Shown: positions 36,901-47,652, numbered from the stretch's first letter. The stretch: DNA of 64,000 nucleotides from Tomocerus qinae (GCA_020055645.1 CM034546.1:139707875-139771874), one strand, 5' to 3'. The notes: a model not told the origin generated them from the letters alone. Numbers and translations are program-made.

Positions 36901-38927
36901 TTTAAAATGTTATAGTTCGCTATAGCAAGGTATAAATCCACTCCGAGAAACATAGTTTGGATGTGTTTCGAATAATTGTTTTAAAAGTTTTAGAATATTA
37001 TAGATCTTTAACATCCACATCTCAATGTTAAGGGGGGGTCCCAGGACGTTCCGATGCAATTTGAAAAACAATATCTTGCTATTGGGTTAGCTTGGGGATC
37101 CTAGATATACTTAAATGGGCAGAGTAGAGGTAAGGTAGTACAGTATTTAACACAAGTACATTTCAACATTTCAACATGCACATGTAAGTGCAACATGTAC
37201 ACTTACATGTACATGTGTTGACAAAAAGGTTACTATGTGTTGACGAAAAGTGATTTCCAAAAAAAAAGTTGTTGACGAAAGGGTGTGTTGACAAAAAGGG
37301 GTAGTCCCGCGTGTATAATATGTACTGGGAAATAAATATTAATATTCACTTAATGTAGGTTTAGTGGGGAATTATTTTGATATGGGGAATTAGGCATTTG
37401 GAGAGCCAGTTTTTGGCCAAATTTATTTATTTAGTTCCTCACGTGGAGAATTAAATCGATTAATACGGATTGCAAAATAAATGTTTCCAATACATTACCT
37501 ATGTAAAAGTTGGTAAAGTCTCCGTCCTCCCTATTCTTGTTTTTCTCAAAGGTGGTGTCAATGACATAGCGATAGGTATTGACTCCTGTGACTCTTGTGT
37601 AGTCAATTAAGGAGGTCAAGGCATTGGCAGCCGTCCACCATCCATTTTGCCAAATCCCTTGCTGATTGTAGAATTGCATGAGGGCTGTGGCGGCGGCGTC
37701 GATAGGTCGTTCGGCGTTGACGGTTGATCTTGCCCATCCGGTACATGCAATTTCCGGACGGTCTCCTGGAGTGCCGCATGCTCTAATAACAAAATATAAT
37801 ATGTTTATTTCAAACTACTGAACCCAGCCAAGGGGCAAATCTAGCACTCAAAAGAAATGCAGCAGGCCACCAATCACAGTAATAAAAACAATTTCGAAAA
37901 CACCCCATTAGGTTATTATGTTAATTTTGTAAATACAAATTATATTCTCAGATTTAGGGGCACCCCCCCCCCCGCCCCCTACTGGATACGTGCTTGGTGA
38001 TACTATATGGTAAAGCTACCCGTCCTACGGGCTATATATAAAGAGTAGTGGAACACAATTTGAAATTATTCCAAAAAAATATAAATAAATGATAAAAAAC
38101 AGAAATTTTAAATAGTTAAAAAATAGAAATAAATCATTAAGAAATGGAAATTTTAAAGAGTTAAAAAATAGAAATAAATCTTTAAGAAATGGAAATTTTA
38201 AAGAGTTAAAAAATAGAAATAAATAATTAAGAAATGGAAATTTTAAAGAAATTAAAAAATTTAAATAGTTAAATATTTCCCAGCCTATTTTAAATCTATC
38301 TTATGAATCCAAGTTTACTCTCTCCTATATCGTACCTGTTCTTAAAATTCTAAATTAGTCCACATTTTGTGTAGTCTGCCCTCAAAATTTCACTCTCCCT
38401 TTATTGGTCTACCATTAAAATCTGATTTACCTGCTTTACTTGGAATCCATCCTTAAAATATCAAATTTATCTGGATTTCTTTTCTTTTGAATTCAGACAG
38501 ATGTACACTACATTCCTTTTATATATAGTAATATATAAGTAATAAACCTAATTGCACCGATGCCCAAGTGTTCTGGGTGGCTGGGGTTGTCCACGTTGAA
38601 CATGAGGGTTCGCCATCCTCGGCTTCCTACAGGGATACTCGTCACGCCCAATCGGCTGCCATCACTCCAGGAAGCTCCTCCGTCGAAGGACCTGTCCAGC
38701 CAAACCTCGTCTCCAGGATCTCCATTGTCGATTGCTCCAAATGCCATGTCATCTGCATCGGAGATAACAAGGTTTATCCGTCTACCAAATATCTCCGCCG
38801 TTACAGGTACCCGAGGATTGACAGCGAATTCGGGATCCCTGCCGTCACAATGAATATTACACACCTCGGCTGATCTTACAGCTAAAGAAACACTGAGAAT
38901 TAGGATACTTAGCAGCAGTAGCTTCAT
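30954..38927 (-). CDS. GH76 alpha-1,6-mannanase-like secreted enzyme, bacterial type with introns; last exon split by a MITE
   Basis: Glycoside hydrolase family 76 endo-acting alpha-1,6-mannanases cut fungal or bacterial mannan backbones. Exons on the minus strand: 38548-38927, 37499-37782, 33277-33787, and a last exon represented by 32250-32278 plus 30954-31180 once the inserted element and one target duplication are discounted. This gives 1,431 nt, 476 codons plus stop. The signal peptide is MKLLLLSILILSVSLAVRSA. An N-terminal module follows (CNIHCDGRDPEFAVNPR; GDEVWLDRSFDGGASW; GWRTLMFNVD), then the (alpha/alpha)6 core with NGWWTAANAL, the paired catalytic-type aspartates in DDTLWWGLAWVRAYD, CGGGLWWTRERAYKNAI, LHNRIPGDTQYL, WTYNQGVVLGAL, and FKGVFARNL near the end. 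This order and these motifs are those of actinobacterial GH76 proteins. Exon 3 appears to use a GC donor (GATAA/GCAATA). The 1,060-bp insertion lies inside the last coding exon, so this allele may be broken unless it is spliced around. Confidence 0.9.
31190..32249. mobile_element. 1,060-bp MULE-like MITE with ~158-bp inverted repeats and 9-bp target duplication
   Basis: Ends ACCTAGGGAACTTTTGAGCA / inverse, with ~158-bp nearly identical arms (31190-31347 and 32092-32249). It is flanked by CACCGCAAT at 31181-31189 and 32250-32258. A 9-bp duplication and long inverted repeats are typical of Mutator-like elements. The interior is a tandem array, with no transposase. Confidence 0.93.
31340..32105. 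repeat. 20-bp minisatellite, ATACCCACTAAATAAATA(C/A)A units
   Basis: About 17 tandem units of 'cccactaaataaataaaata' with scattered substitutions at 31340-31660. Variants (TTTCCCAATAAATAAGCTAA) follow to ~31850, and then the inverse-strand version at 31920-32105. The array itself is roughly palindromic inside the MITE. Confidence 0.92.
32658..32789. mobile_element. 132-bp hAT-like MITE (GGCTGCGGCCCTG family)
   Basis: Left end CAGAGCCGCAAC, right end GGCTGCGGCCCTG, flanked by TTAATATG and TTAATATA (7 of 8 bases match). It contains CTCGAAATCGACGAAAAG. It lies in an intron of the GH76 gene. Confidence 0.7.
34300..34535. repeat. ~41-bp tandem repeat, about 5.5 copies
   Basis: Units of CCTTACCATACCCTACCATA TTCAAGCCATGAAATAAGGTG with single-base and small-indel differences (one unit lacks ATA). 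Non-coding. Confidence 0.92.
34560..35524. other. Intronic DNA without recognised content
   Basis: Between the 41-bp array and copy B. It contains TTAACA-rich short repeats (34800-34930). A C-rich stretch (35005-35300) has opposite-strand ORFs that match nothing known to me. Confidence 0.4.
35525..37308. mobile_element. TTGTCAAC-repeat element, copy B (split by a mariner-like MITE)
   Basis: Starts GGTTCACCCCCAATTTGTCA and ends GTAGTCCC like copy A, and aligns with it across 35525-35770 and 36850-37308 with few differences. It lacks the 205-bp insertion seen in copy A and instead carries a 1,079-bp insertion that copy A lacks. Confidence 0.92.
35771..36849. mobile_element. 1,079-bp mariner-like MITE inserted in copy B (TA duplication)
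   Basis: Termini CCGTATTAATCGATTTAGTT / inverse, flanked by TA on both sides, with TTCCCCATAT-type subterminal repeats. Copy A (25.7 kb) has a single TA at the same place. A short acidic ORF (36533-36643) encodes NDDDDEEMDVDVTEAMDISL, then SSDDNVGN and stop, perhaps the last exon of a lost transposase. Confidence 0.92.
37960..38001. mobile_element. Solo right end of the CAAGCACGTATCCAG hAT-MITE family
   Basis: A C-run followed by CTACTGGATACGTGCTTG, matching the right ends at 59172 and 59524. No left end was found nearby. In GH76 intron 1. Confidence 0.6.
38090..38280. repeat. 45-bp A-rich tandem repeat, ~4 copies
   Basis: Unit 'ttttaaagagttaaaaaata' + 'gaaataaatctttaagaaat' + 'ggaaa', repeating at 45-bp spacing in GH76 intron 1. 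Confidence 0.85.
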
Positions 38928-40453
38928 TTTTAAAAAAATTCAAAATTAGAATATTCACTCAGGTGAATGCAGAAAAGTAATGAAATGATAAGGTTTATAA
39001 TACCGTCGGTTTTGTTCCAATGATAAAATATGGAATTAGTCTTATCTATAATTAAATAGATTATCAATCCTGCAAATTGGTAGTTTGGCTTGAATCAGTC
39101 CGTACTTGAGACTTGAAGGTGTGCATATTACTTCCTATGATTACTTTTATACCGATTATGGTTACATGGATTGACTCATTGACTCCTATATAAGATGGAT
39201 TCACTCCTAAAGAACTCCTAATGCCTAAATAATATTCAAAATATTGAAAATTATATTGATTTGTGAACTCAATCTACCGAGTCTCAATTAGATGTTCTCT
39301 AAAGTAAACCCTAAAACAATTAAAAACATTCAGTTAATATCTGGCATTGAAGAAAAAGTACTTTTTAGGAGTTATTTGGAGTAAATCTTTTAGGAGTGAT
39401 GTCAGAAATATTTAATTTCAAATTGAAAACAAACATTATTTCATTTTCATATGACAATAATCGAATGCGTCTTATTTTCGAGCATTTATGAATCTGTTAG
39501 AGTATTTTCGAGTCTGTTTGAGTTTGTTCGTGCATTTTCGAATATCCGAATCTGATCGACCGTTTTCGAAGCCTTTTTTCGCTATATTGAACCATCTTAA
39601 GATGTCAGATTATCTTATGGGTACAGATATGGAAATGTACCCAGCAATTGGCCACTACTCAAATAATGAGGTTTTTTTGTTTAAAACGCGCAGAACTAAA
39701 CCTGCAAAACTGATGAGTTGGTGACGACAGATAAATCACGTATTTAGAAAGGTACTGCTCCCCCTCCAAAATCTACAGATAAAAGGAGTTTTGTCAACGA
39801 AGGTTAAAAATCATGTTTTTACCTATCCAATGTTGTCTTCTAATTTCTTTGATTAATGCAGTACTCATTTTAAGCTCCCCTGAATAAGGCAGCTTATAGA
39901 ACCGCACAGTCTGTCCGTCCGAACGCCAACACTGTAACTTTTGAACCCAATCACGGTAATTGACCAAACTTGTCAAAAACATTGCTAATGGCCCTTTGAC
40001 GACTTACAGGAAGAACCATTTTCGGAAAAGGGGCACAACCCTTATGGTTTGTGCAGCACATCCCTTGTGACAAATGGCAGCAGGTGCCGAAAGGGATGTG
40101 TGGGGGACGGGATGTGCATTTTTTGCAAGGGTTCCCTGCTTTTTCCGAAGGGGATATCTAGCCACCTGTTTAACATGGTGACGTCACAATATTTCCCGTG
40201 CCTTTCCCCTGAGGAAAGCATGCAATATCCCTAATATTCCCCCAAGTTATCCCAAGCTAACCCATTGATTATGTGCGCAATCAAAATTATGGCAAAATTA
40301 ACGCGGGAAATTGAATTAGAGTGTTCAATATTTCGTATTTTATTATTAATAATCAGATACATATACATTTTATTACTGTCTCAACCTGAGATTGCCTTTA
40401 GACACAGCAAAATAATTCAATAACGAAAACAGCAAAGTAAAGTAAAAATAGTA
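38928..40453. other. Upstream of the GH76 gene; partial copy of the 55.3-kb element
   Basis: Presumed 5' flank or promoter of the GH76 gene near 38930-39100 (no motif claimed). ~39470-39870 resembles 55620-56020 inside the hAT-like element (shared TTATTTTCGAGCATTT, GACAGATAAATCACGTATTT, TTAATGCAGTACTCATTTT-type sequence), so it is a fragment of that family. The ORFs here are not genes. 40250-40453 is AT-rich and abuts the R2-like 3' end. Confidence 0.55.
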
Positions 40454-42978
40454 TTATGAAGAATGAAATAGTATGACATATATTTGAGATTTAAATAAAT
40501 GGTTCTGTAAAATAGACGAAGATCCTTTTACAGCAACAATTGCCACTTCCTCCAAAATCTCAGAAGGAATTTTGAATCTTTTACAAAACTCTTCAAGAAA
40601 GGTAGAAATTGTTCCACGAGCTCCAATAAATAGTCCAATTACTTCAAATTGATAATTTATAGAATATTTACGCTTGAGGTCTGCAACACAATCTTCGTAA
40701 ATACTTTTCTTTTCTAAATCCACTGTTATGGCCTGATCAGTAGTACCTTCAAAACGTATGGTGGGATCTAGAATGAGAGCTGATTGTTCCAAATGATTAA
40801 TTACAAGAATATCAACTCTTCTATTTGAATCGTTAGTAGCTAGGTTAGATTAGGTTAGGTTAGGTTGAACTTCCTCATATACATCTAGCCCTTTGTTGCG
40901 AAATGCATTTGCGATAATTGATCTGATCTGGTGATGCCTAGTGTTTCGATGTTGTAATCCAAATGGACAAAATCCAAGAATATGGGGTAGTGTTTCATTA
41001 GTCTCATTACATCTTCTACAATGGGCCCCATCTTGGGATCGTCCAGGGATGGATCTACTGGCAGTCACATTTGGAATCATTTTCAAATAATGAGTCCATT
41101 CTGTACTAGTCAGACCTGTCTTGTAAAATAAGGATTTATTGATTTTCTCACATTGTTTAAATTGACTAACACCTCTGCCATGAAAATTTAAAGAACACCA
41201 TGATGAAAATTCTCTGTTCCTTAAAATTTCTCGAATCTTTTGCGAAACTTGTCTCACGGAAAGATTAGGTATATCTATATTTTTCACTTCTTCAATGATA
41301 TTCATCCTTTCGAGACATTTTTCTTGATGTTTGCTTAAGTCACGTAATTCCAATACATATTTGTTGTTGTATCTTAACAGAGTAAGACTGATATTGAAAT
41401 TTTGGAGAGGAGCTTCCCATAAAGATCGTATAACGCCCAAACCTTTGTGTTTAGTACTTGCGTACATGCAATTGTTAGGGAAATCACTTGGTAACATCAA
41501 CATTTCCTTAACTGAGCTTCGAATGATTTTGTCAATATCTTCAAGGAAGCATTTAGACAGATGGCAGAGAGGAGTTGATTGAATGGAATATACAAATTTA
41601 GGCCAGATGAATGTGTTAACTATGCTTAACTTTTGATTGGGGAAAAGCAAAGGAGTTGAAAGTAGAGCATTAAGACTGGATGCTAACTTATTGAGGAAAG
41701 CTTTTTTATCCAAAACTATTTCATTGGAGAAATTTATCCCAAGATATTTAATTACAACTCCTTCTTGAATCGATGTAATGTTTTGGTCGAGTGTAATGTT
41801 CAAGTTTCTCTCTATTAATTTTCCATTTTCTATGTTGATGGCATTAGTTTTCTCAACATTTAAAGATAAACCGATTTCATTGAAGAGGTTGTTAGCCATA
41901 TTAAAGAGAACTGTAGCACTAGTTTTTGAATTAGCTAGAAGTGCCGTATCATCCATAAAGCCCAGTACTGATAAGTTGTTAAGAAATTCATTAACTTTAA
42001 ACCCAAATTTCAATGTAACAACAATGTAGAGAGTGGGGAACCTTGAAAAATTCCTCTGAAAAATAATATTTCTTCCGATCGTTTTCCATTTACTTCCAAT
42101 CTTGTAGTATTATTGGTAATAAGATTTTTTAAGACTCTTCTCAATAATTCAGGCATATGAAGTGTATTTAGTGTTAAAAGCAAGTGTTTATGTCCAGCCA
42201 TGTCATAAGCCTTGAGAATATCCAAAAATAAGATAACTAAATCTTTTCTTTTTGATTTAGCAAGTTTCAAACATCCATCTAATATAGACGTATTGACAAA
42301 AGTTCCAGGAGAATGAGAGGAACCAGACTGGAAAGGGCAAGTTGAGTAATACCGACTAACAATTGAGATGATTACTCTTTCAAATAATCTTCTTAGGGTG
42401 GAGCATATGCTTATCGGCCGCCAATTTTTAGGATCCTTTTCACAGCCAGTTTTGTACACAAGAATAGTTTTCGCTTTTTTCATTGAATTTGGTATGATAT
42501 TATTTTTCAGCATGATCGTAAATATTTTAGCGATGGTTTTCGGGCAATCTGCAACTTTAATTGTTCTTGCATAAATAAAATCAATACCAGGTGAAGAATC
42601 AGAATTTATTCCTTTCAGGGCTTCAATGACTTGGTCCTTAGAAATTTCTGTTGAAAAGCAAATGTCCAATCTATCTTGTTCACTTAGAGTAGGTATGGTG
42701 TCATATTCAGGACGAGTCTGGTTATTAACAGTAGACCACCTTAGTGTAAAAGATCGATGAAGTTCTTCAATGGGAATATTACATTTAACTTTCGATTTGT
42801 TATTCATCAGAATATCCACGCATCTTTTCCTATTGAAATAGTAGAAATGTTGAATGAGCTGATTTTGATAATCTTGACGATTTCTGTTTCTCCTTTCTTT
42901 ATTACTGCGTGAAGGGTTACTTGATTGAGAAAATTTTATGTCATTAGGTTTTTTAACAAAGCCAACAAAGTACAACAT
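40454..42978 (-). mobile_element. R2-like non-LTR retrotransposon ORF (RT + CCHC + RLE endonuclease), 5'-truncated and mutated
   Basis: Minus strand. 42978-42010: RT motifs SSPGIDFIYARTIK, NWRPISICSTLRRLFERVI, LFLDILKAYD (first catalytic Asp) and GIFQGSPLS. After a frameshift near 42010-42013 the ORF continues with LGFMDDTALLA (the catalytic Asp pair; FADD is common in the clade) and a thumb region. A C-x2-C-x8-H-x4-C knuckle (CRRCNETNETLPHILGFC) follows. An in-frame TAA at 40850-40852 interrupts the frame, which then resumes unchanged to RRVDIL, ILDPTIRFE and VIGLFIGARGTIS of the restriction-like endonuclease. N-terminal zinc fingers are absent, so the 5' end is truncated. The stop lies in a TTAGG-like tract. 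The copy is dead. Confidence 0.93.
40838..40867. repeat. TTAGG-type pentamer tract inside the R2-like ORF
   Basis: Plus strand reads GCTAGG TTAGA TTAGG TTAGG TTAGG TTG: four to five consecutive pentamers of the arthropod telomere motif, one with A for G. It lies between the zinc knuckle and the endonuclease domain. Confidence 0.85.
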
Positions 42979-43171
42979 ACAACAATGTTACCCACAACAA
43001 TTACATATTATTATCGACAAAAAAATTTACATACATGTGTAAAATAACATGCAAACAACACAATTAGAAAGTTGATTTAATTCATTAGCATTACATTATT
43101 TAAAAGAAATTATAATACCTATTTAGAATTGTGACTGTTTAATTAATTAAAATTTTTCCTAAAAATACTTA

Positions 43172-44645
43172 TCATTTAAAGTGGACCATTGGAAAACACA
43201 TAAAAGTACTACTACTGAGGCCGTAAGGTATTAACACACACTTGCGCTGTAAATTAAAAATGTTAAAACTTTTTGCACCACAAGATAACGAACTTACTTC
43301 AAAGATCATTAATAGTTTTGTACTAATGGGGTAATAACTAGAACAATTTTTGGAACGAAATACCTTGCATGAACATAAAGTCATATTGCATTGGACAGTA
43401 ATTTTTTGAACTACCACAATTTCCCCAGTTTTGGTCATAAAACAATTGTCTCCCTCTTTGTTGGACACACAAAAACCATTGATATAATATTTTTTGCAAA
43501 TTGAACCTTTTAACAATACGGGACCTAAATTTTTTGTTTTATTAGAATTTGCTGATTGCAAATTATTTTCCAAAACCCGTTTGACAACTTGCTCTAGATG
43601 TAACTTTTGTCCTCTTACAAGTTTTTTAAGACTTTGTAAATAGTTTTCAGAGGGAAACGCGCTTAGATTATCCAGAGACCCAAAGTTTATTCCATCGTCC
43701 GCAAGATGTATAAGGGAATGAACATTATAAACTAAAGATGTCTGGCCATAGTATCTTTGCATGAGAAGGACAAATCGTTTTAAAAGCTTTTTTGCTAAAT
43801 TGTTCCAATTAACTTGTTTTGCTCTGTTGGACAATAAAATGATCATGGCAGTGTGCAAAAGCAAAAAGTGTTTGTAATTTTTCAGTGGTAAAATTGCTTT
43901 AAGAGCACAAACTCCAGTGTATAAAAGGAATTGCCTAAACTCTACTGCTTTAAATCTGTTTACATCTTGAAGACTTCTAGGTTTTCTAGCAAATTCTTCA
44001 GGCATAATTTTAGAAATAGGAACCAAATACTGTGAAATAGCCTTTACCTTCTTAGAAGGTAGTCTACTTTTTAATCGCCCTGCTATCCAAATAAAGATCA
44101 ATTTTCTCATGATACCAAGACAAACTAAGTGCATATAATCTAAGCCTACTTGTGTTATCATTCCAATTTTTAAATCCAATGAAGGGGAACTCCTGTTCTA
44201 AATACTTTGCAACTCCAAAATAGTAATACTTTCCACCTAATGTCTGCGAAATATTTACTACTCTTGGGGTTCCAAGTAGGGTTTTGGAACAGCTGGGTAA
44301 TGCCTCTGTGGTTTTAGGCTTTAGAATCTTTAATAAATCAGAAAGAGCGCAATGAGTAATATTATGCTGAACGCTCCATTCAGCAAGTAACGCTTTGTCT
44401 TTTTTGTCTTGGGTGAAATGAGTTACTTCATAACTAAAGGAAACGTCGTCATCATTTTGAATGTCAAATGAATCTGTGGACGGCAATGTACTTTTGCTAT
44501 GATTTCTATTATCTAAATTGTCCAATTGAGTGGTATTACTTACACCTGAATTACATAATACTGTTGATGGGGAGCAGTTAATTTTTTGGAGTATTAAACT
44601 AGTCTGCGCTGCTATTTTCCTTCGATACGTTCTGTACGACGACAT
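43172..44645 (-). pseudogene. DUF4218-like animal transposase, internally deleted and frameshifted
   Basis: The N-terminal part (44645 down to ~44170) starts MSSYRTYRRKIAAQ, then WSVQHNITHCALSDLLKIL and LGGKYYYFGV. The C-terminal part (from ~44179 to 43172, another frame) has GLDYMHLVCLGIMRKLIFIW, FARKPRSLQDVNRFKAVEFR, YNVHSLIHLADDG and SAFPSENYLQSLKKLVRG. These are characteristic of a repeated arthropod/cnidarian protein family related to CACTA/EnSpm-type transposases (DUF4218). From memory of the family, a middle section of roughly 200 residues normally lies between KYYYFG and GLDYMHL; here they are almost adjacent, which implies an internal deletion plus a frameshift. Confidence 0.75.
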
Positions 44646-46403
44646 GCTGCACTACTTTACGTTGTTTTCGGCCACCGTTTAAATCTCTTAAGTTGCGAAA
44701 CCAATTCATAACACGAGTTTTGATGTCATCTTCGGTTGCTTTTTCTGTGATTGTGTTGATTCGAACTGCATTTAATAGCATTATAAAATTATTAGTTAAA
44801 ATATAAAATTTTATTAATTGTAATTCTTATTTGATTAACTAACAACCTATAACAACATTGTGTAGGAGTAGACTTTGAAAGCTCAATTTTTTTGACGAAC
44901 CGACCCCAATATAATTAATAGTTCTTGCCAGAGGGACGGAAAACAGATTCAGTAAGATTTTTCTAGCAACTTTTGTGGGAGTTTTTCCTCCGTAAGTTGC
45001 GCAAATGGAGACCCATTATTCAATATGAAAACAGAAAAGGAAATGTCAGAAACTACTTTAATGCCAATTTTAGTTTTAATGACCACCTACCAATCTTTCG
45101 TTGTTTTTACTATTTTGCAACCAGGTTTCCAACGTGTCCAAATCCTGCTTAGTTTGCAGTGGAAGGGTTACAGGCAGCTCAATGATGACGTGATCTTGCG
45201 TAGTTGATTTTTTGTTGCTATCGCATCTAGTCAGCAGTTCCTTTACGTCGTTTTGAAGTACAGTTAAAGCGTCAATCACTGAATTTTCGAACACTAAAAA
45301 TAGTGATGGGACATTGTAGCAAGTAAGATTTCATTGTTATATTTAGAGGCTCAAAGCTTTGTCTTTCTGTAACTGCGACAGTTGTAGACGTATTCACATT
45401 AGCTGAACTTGATTGTTGTGCAATGAAGGTTTGACCAGACGGTGTTGGATAATCACTCGCTTGGGAATTTCTATTAATTTTAGTACCAGAAATAGGGCTT
45501 GAATGTGGGGCTGCATTAAGGTCGTTGGGAGGTAGTAATTCCAATACGTCTAAAAATAAAAATATAAAGGAAAAAATTTAAAATATATTTTTCCGTAGTC
45601 CACATTATGGTTTACTTACCCTGTTCAAAAAAAGCGTCTCCAAACGATATTTCTGAATCCAATGATGAATCACCCTCTGGGTCTGCTACTGTTGGGGAAG
45701 AGATAAATAACCGTTTTTTCGTCTCCTGAACGGTTTTTTGTTTTCTAGCAGTTGCTGCAGTCAGGGTTCTTCTACGTTTTTTTGGGAGCTCGCAATCTGA
45801 TGTGTCAATGTTCGTCAAGTATATGCTGCCTTTTCTTCCTGTTTTTTGCCAGTATTGTAATCGTCTGAAATAAAGTATAAAATACTGTCTGGCTTTATAA
45901 AAATCCGAATGATGACCTATAGTAACCCCATTTAGCCCCGCCTATAACAAATATTTTTTCATCAATATTTATTTTATTTCTGTTTAATAAATAATGTTGT
46001 TGTGGTTATAGTCAAATGTGACGCTAAAGGCTGTATGGCTCTTGTAATTTGGTGTGAAGTATAGTACTCAAAAAATATTTGTCAACAATGGGGTTACTAA
46101 AGGTCATCATTCGGATTTTTATAAAGCCAGACAGTATATAGTTAATTGAAGAATTTTCAGTGGCAGGCCATATTTGTTCTTAACACTTCACTGTTCACAA
46201 CAACTAATAGTTATTATACCTGCGACATTTAGAACTTCAATAGGGCACTCCTTCCAATTTGACTGAGGATCATGAAGCAGGCGGATTTTGTTACCAGCAG
46301 GCCCCGTTGGATATTTACACTTGTCACTTTCTGAATTAACCCAAGATGTTGGCACTAGCTGAACAGCATTCTTTTCCTGGACAAACTTTACCACGGAGTA
46401 CAT
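44599..46403 (-). pseudogene. Companion ORF of the DUF4218-like element (VVKF/W N-terminal domain, DUF4806-like region), broken
   Basis: Upstream of the transposase on the same strand. First exon 46220-46403 begins MYSVVKFVQEKNAVQLVPTS W and ends at a GTATAA donor. A second exon from 45864 contains DTSDCELPKKRRR and an acidic/Ser tail (45612-45818). 45272-45544 is a Ser/Thr/Pro-rich linker, and 45076-45294 contains VTLPLQTKQDLDTLETWL, suggestive of DUF4806. 44599-44781 is the last piece and overlaps the transposase start by 47 nt in another frame. Frames do not join cleanly (for example a TGA after the second exon's first 18 codons), so it is degenerate. The DUF4806 assignment is tentative. 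Confidence 0.55.
45885..46134. mobile_element. 250-bp mariner-like MITE in an intron of the transposase companion ORF
   Basis: ~46-bp terminal inverted repeats starting CTGTCTGGCTTTATAAAAAT, flanked by TA on both sides (45883-45884 and 46135-46136). The insertion is nested within an older element. Confidence 0.92.
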
Positions 46404-47149
46404 AGCTTAATAACTAATACTTTTAAATAAAGCTAGATGAAAAATAATGCTACTAAAACTTCTAATATCAAAATTAATGTGTCAGTATGCCATGCCGAAG
46501 TATGAATGACGGATTGGCGCATGATCACAAAGAAATGATAAGCATTTCATTTGGACATTCCCACGCAGTTCCCATGCAGTTTAGCGTAGGGTTTATAATG
46601 TTTTAAGTTTCTTTGCTCCCTTAAATTTTAGTCGTCCTTCCCACATGGGAAAAGCTTCATGATAACTTAACAGTATGGTTAAACTAACATTATGTACACA
46701 GCTTTCCCACTCGGGAAAGGCGAATGAATTTTATAATTTTCATTATTTGGAAAAATATATTATTTTCAACATGTATTATGCGAATTTCCCTAAAGGGTGA
46801 ACCCACAGTAACATTTTCCCCCGCCTTCCCACACCTCCCCAAAAGAAACCCCAATAGAAACGAGTTCTGGTTCTTCCTGTTCTACTATTATTCTACCAAA
46901 ATGTGGACACGGTCCCCTTTACTCAGGTGAGCTTTTTTACAGCCTGCTGTAGGTTTTAGAAATTAGCACCCCCTAGATCCAATTTCTAGATACGCCTTTG
47001 GCGACTTAAATTCGGGTACTAAAAGTCTTGTAGTCTTGTACTAAAATTCGGGCATCGATTGTAGTTTAGTGTTTAATAGGATGTCGGTACTACCCTACTC
47101 TGATGTAAGGGGGACTGGGGCAAAATGCCATCGCTTTTGAATAACGAAC
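46404..47149. other. Non-coding; repeat fragments
   Basis: 46890-46958 is the inverted copy of the 622-692 repeat. 46958-46995 (GAAATTAGCACCCCCTAGAT...) matches the right end of the 55.3-kb hAT-like element. TTAACA/TTCCCAC motifs occur at 46560-46720. No gene. Confidence 0.5.
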
Positions 47150-47385
47150 TTACCCTAATAATTATTTTAGATAACTGTTCAATTAATTATTTTATTATAG
47201 ACAATTGTCCAATTAATTATTTACTATAGATAACTGTCCAATTAATTATTTTAGCATAGATAAATATCCAATTTATTATTTTATTATAGATAACTGTCCA
47301 ATTAATTATTTTATTATAGACAACTGTCCAATTAATTATTTTATTTTAAACAACTGTCCAATTAATTATTTTATTATAGCTGGCT
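47150..47385. repeat. ~30-bp tandem repeat, 7-8 copies
   Basis: Units of CAATTAATTATTTTATTATA GACAACTGTC with small variations (TTTAGCATAG, TTTTAAACAA). Confidence 0.92.
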
Positions 47386-47652
47386 ACAATTACAACTGTG
47401 GGGTACCCCCAAATGCACTTCCGTGTTAATTGATGACCGATATTTTTCCATAATATGGAAGTGACTATACTATGACTGGTCTACAATGATTTCTATAGCA
47501 ACGAAATGGACTTTGATTATTAAAAAATGTGTGGCACTATTTGACATGTATTGCAATATTTTCGTGTCTTTTTGTCAACTGTTTGTGTTATATATGGAAT
47601 ACATGGAAGTTAATAGAAGGCTACTATTTACTCATTTGCTCAAACTTAAGAC

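Larger units (their letters stand above)
34161..37468. mobile_element. Outer mariner-like MITE pair enclosing other insertions (GH76 intron 2)
   Basis: The left end CCATATTAATCGATTTAGTT at 34161 and right end ending AATCGATTAATACGG at 37468 are the same terminal sequence as the inner element 35771-36849. Both ends also carry ATTTGGAGAGC and GGGGAATTATT subterminal motifs. The simplest reading is one older copy swollen by later insertions; two independent fragments cannot be ruled out. Confidence 0.6.

Noticed and set aside
38560-38873. Plus-strand ORFs of ~100 codons opposite GH76 exon 1
   Set aside because: Shadows of the higher-GC GH76 coding sequence.
30954-38927. Bacterial contamination as the source of the GH76 sequence
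   Set aside because: Several introns with phase-consistent splice sites, arthropod-type transposons in the introns, and a host gene (DBT) on the same sequence argue against it.
40838-40867. True telomere or chromosome end at the TTAGG tract
   Set aside because: Only four to five pentamers, embedded in an ORF that continues on both sides.
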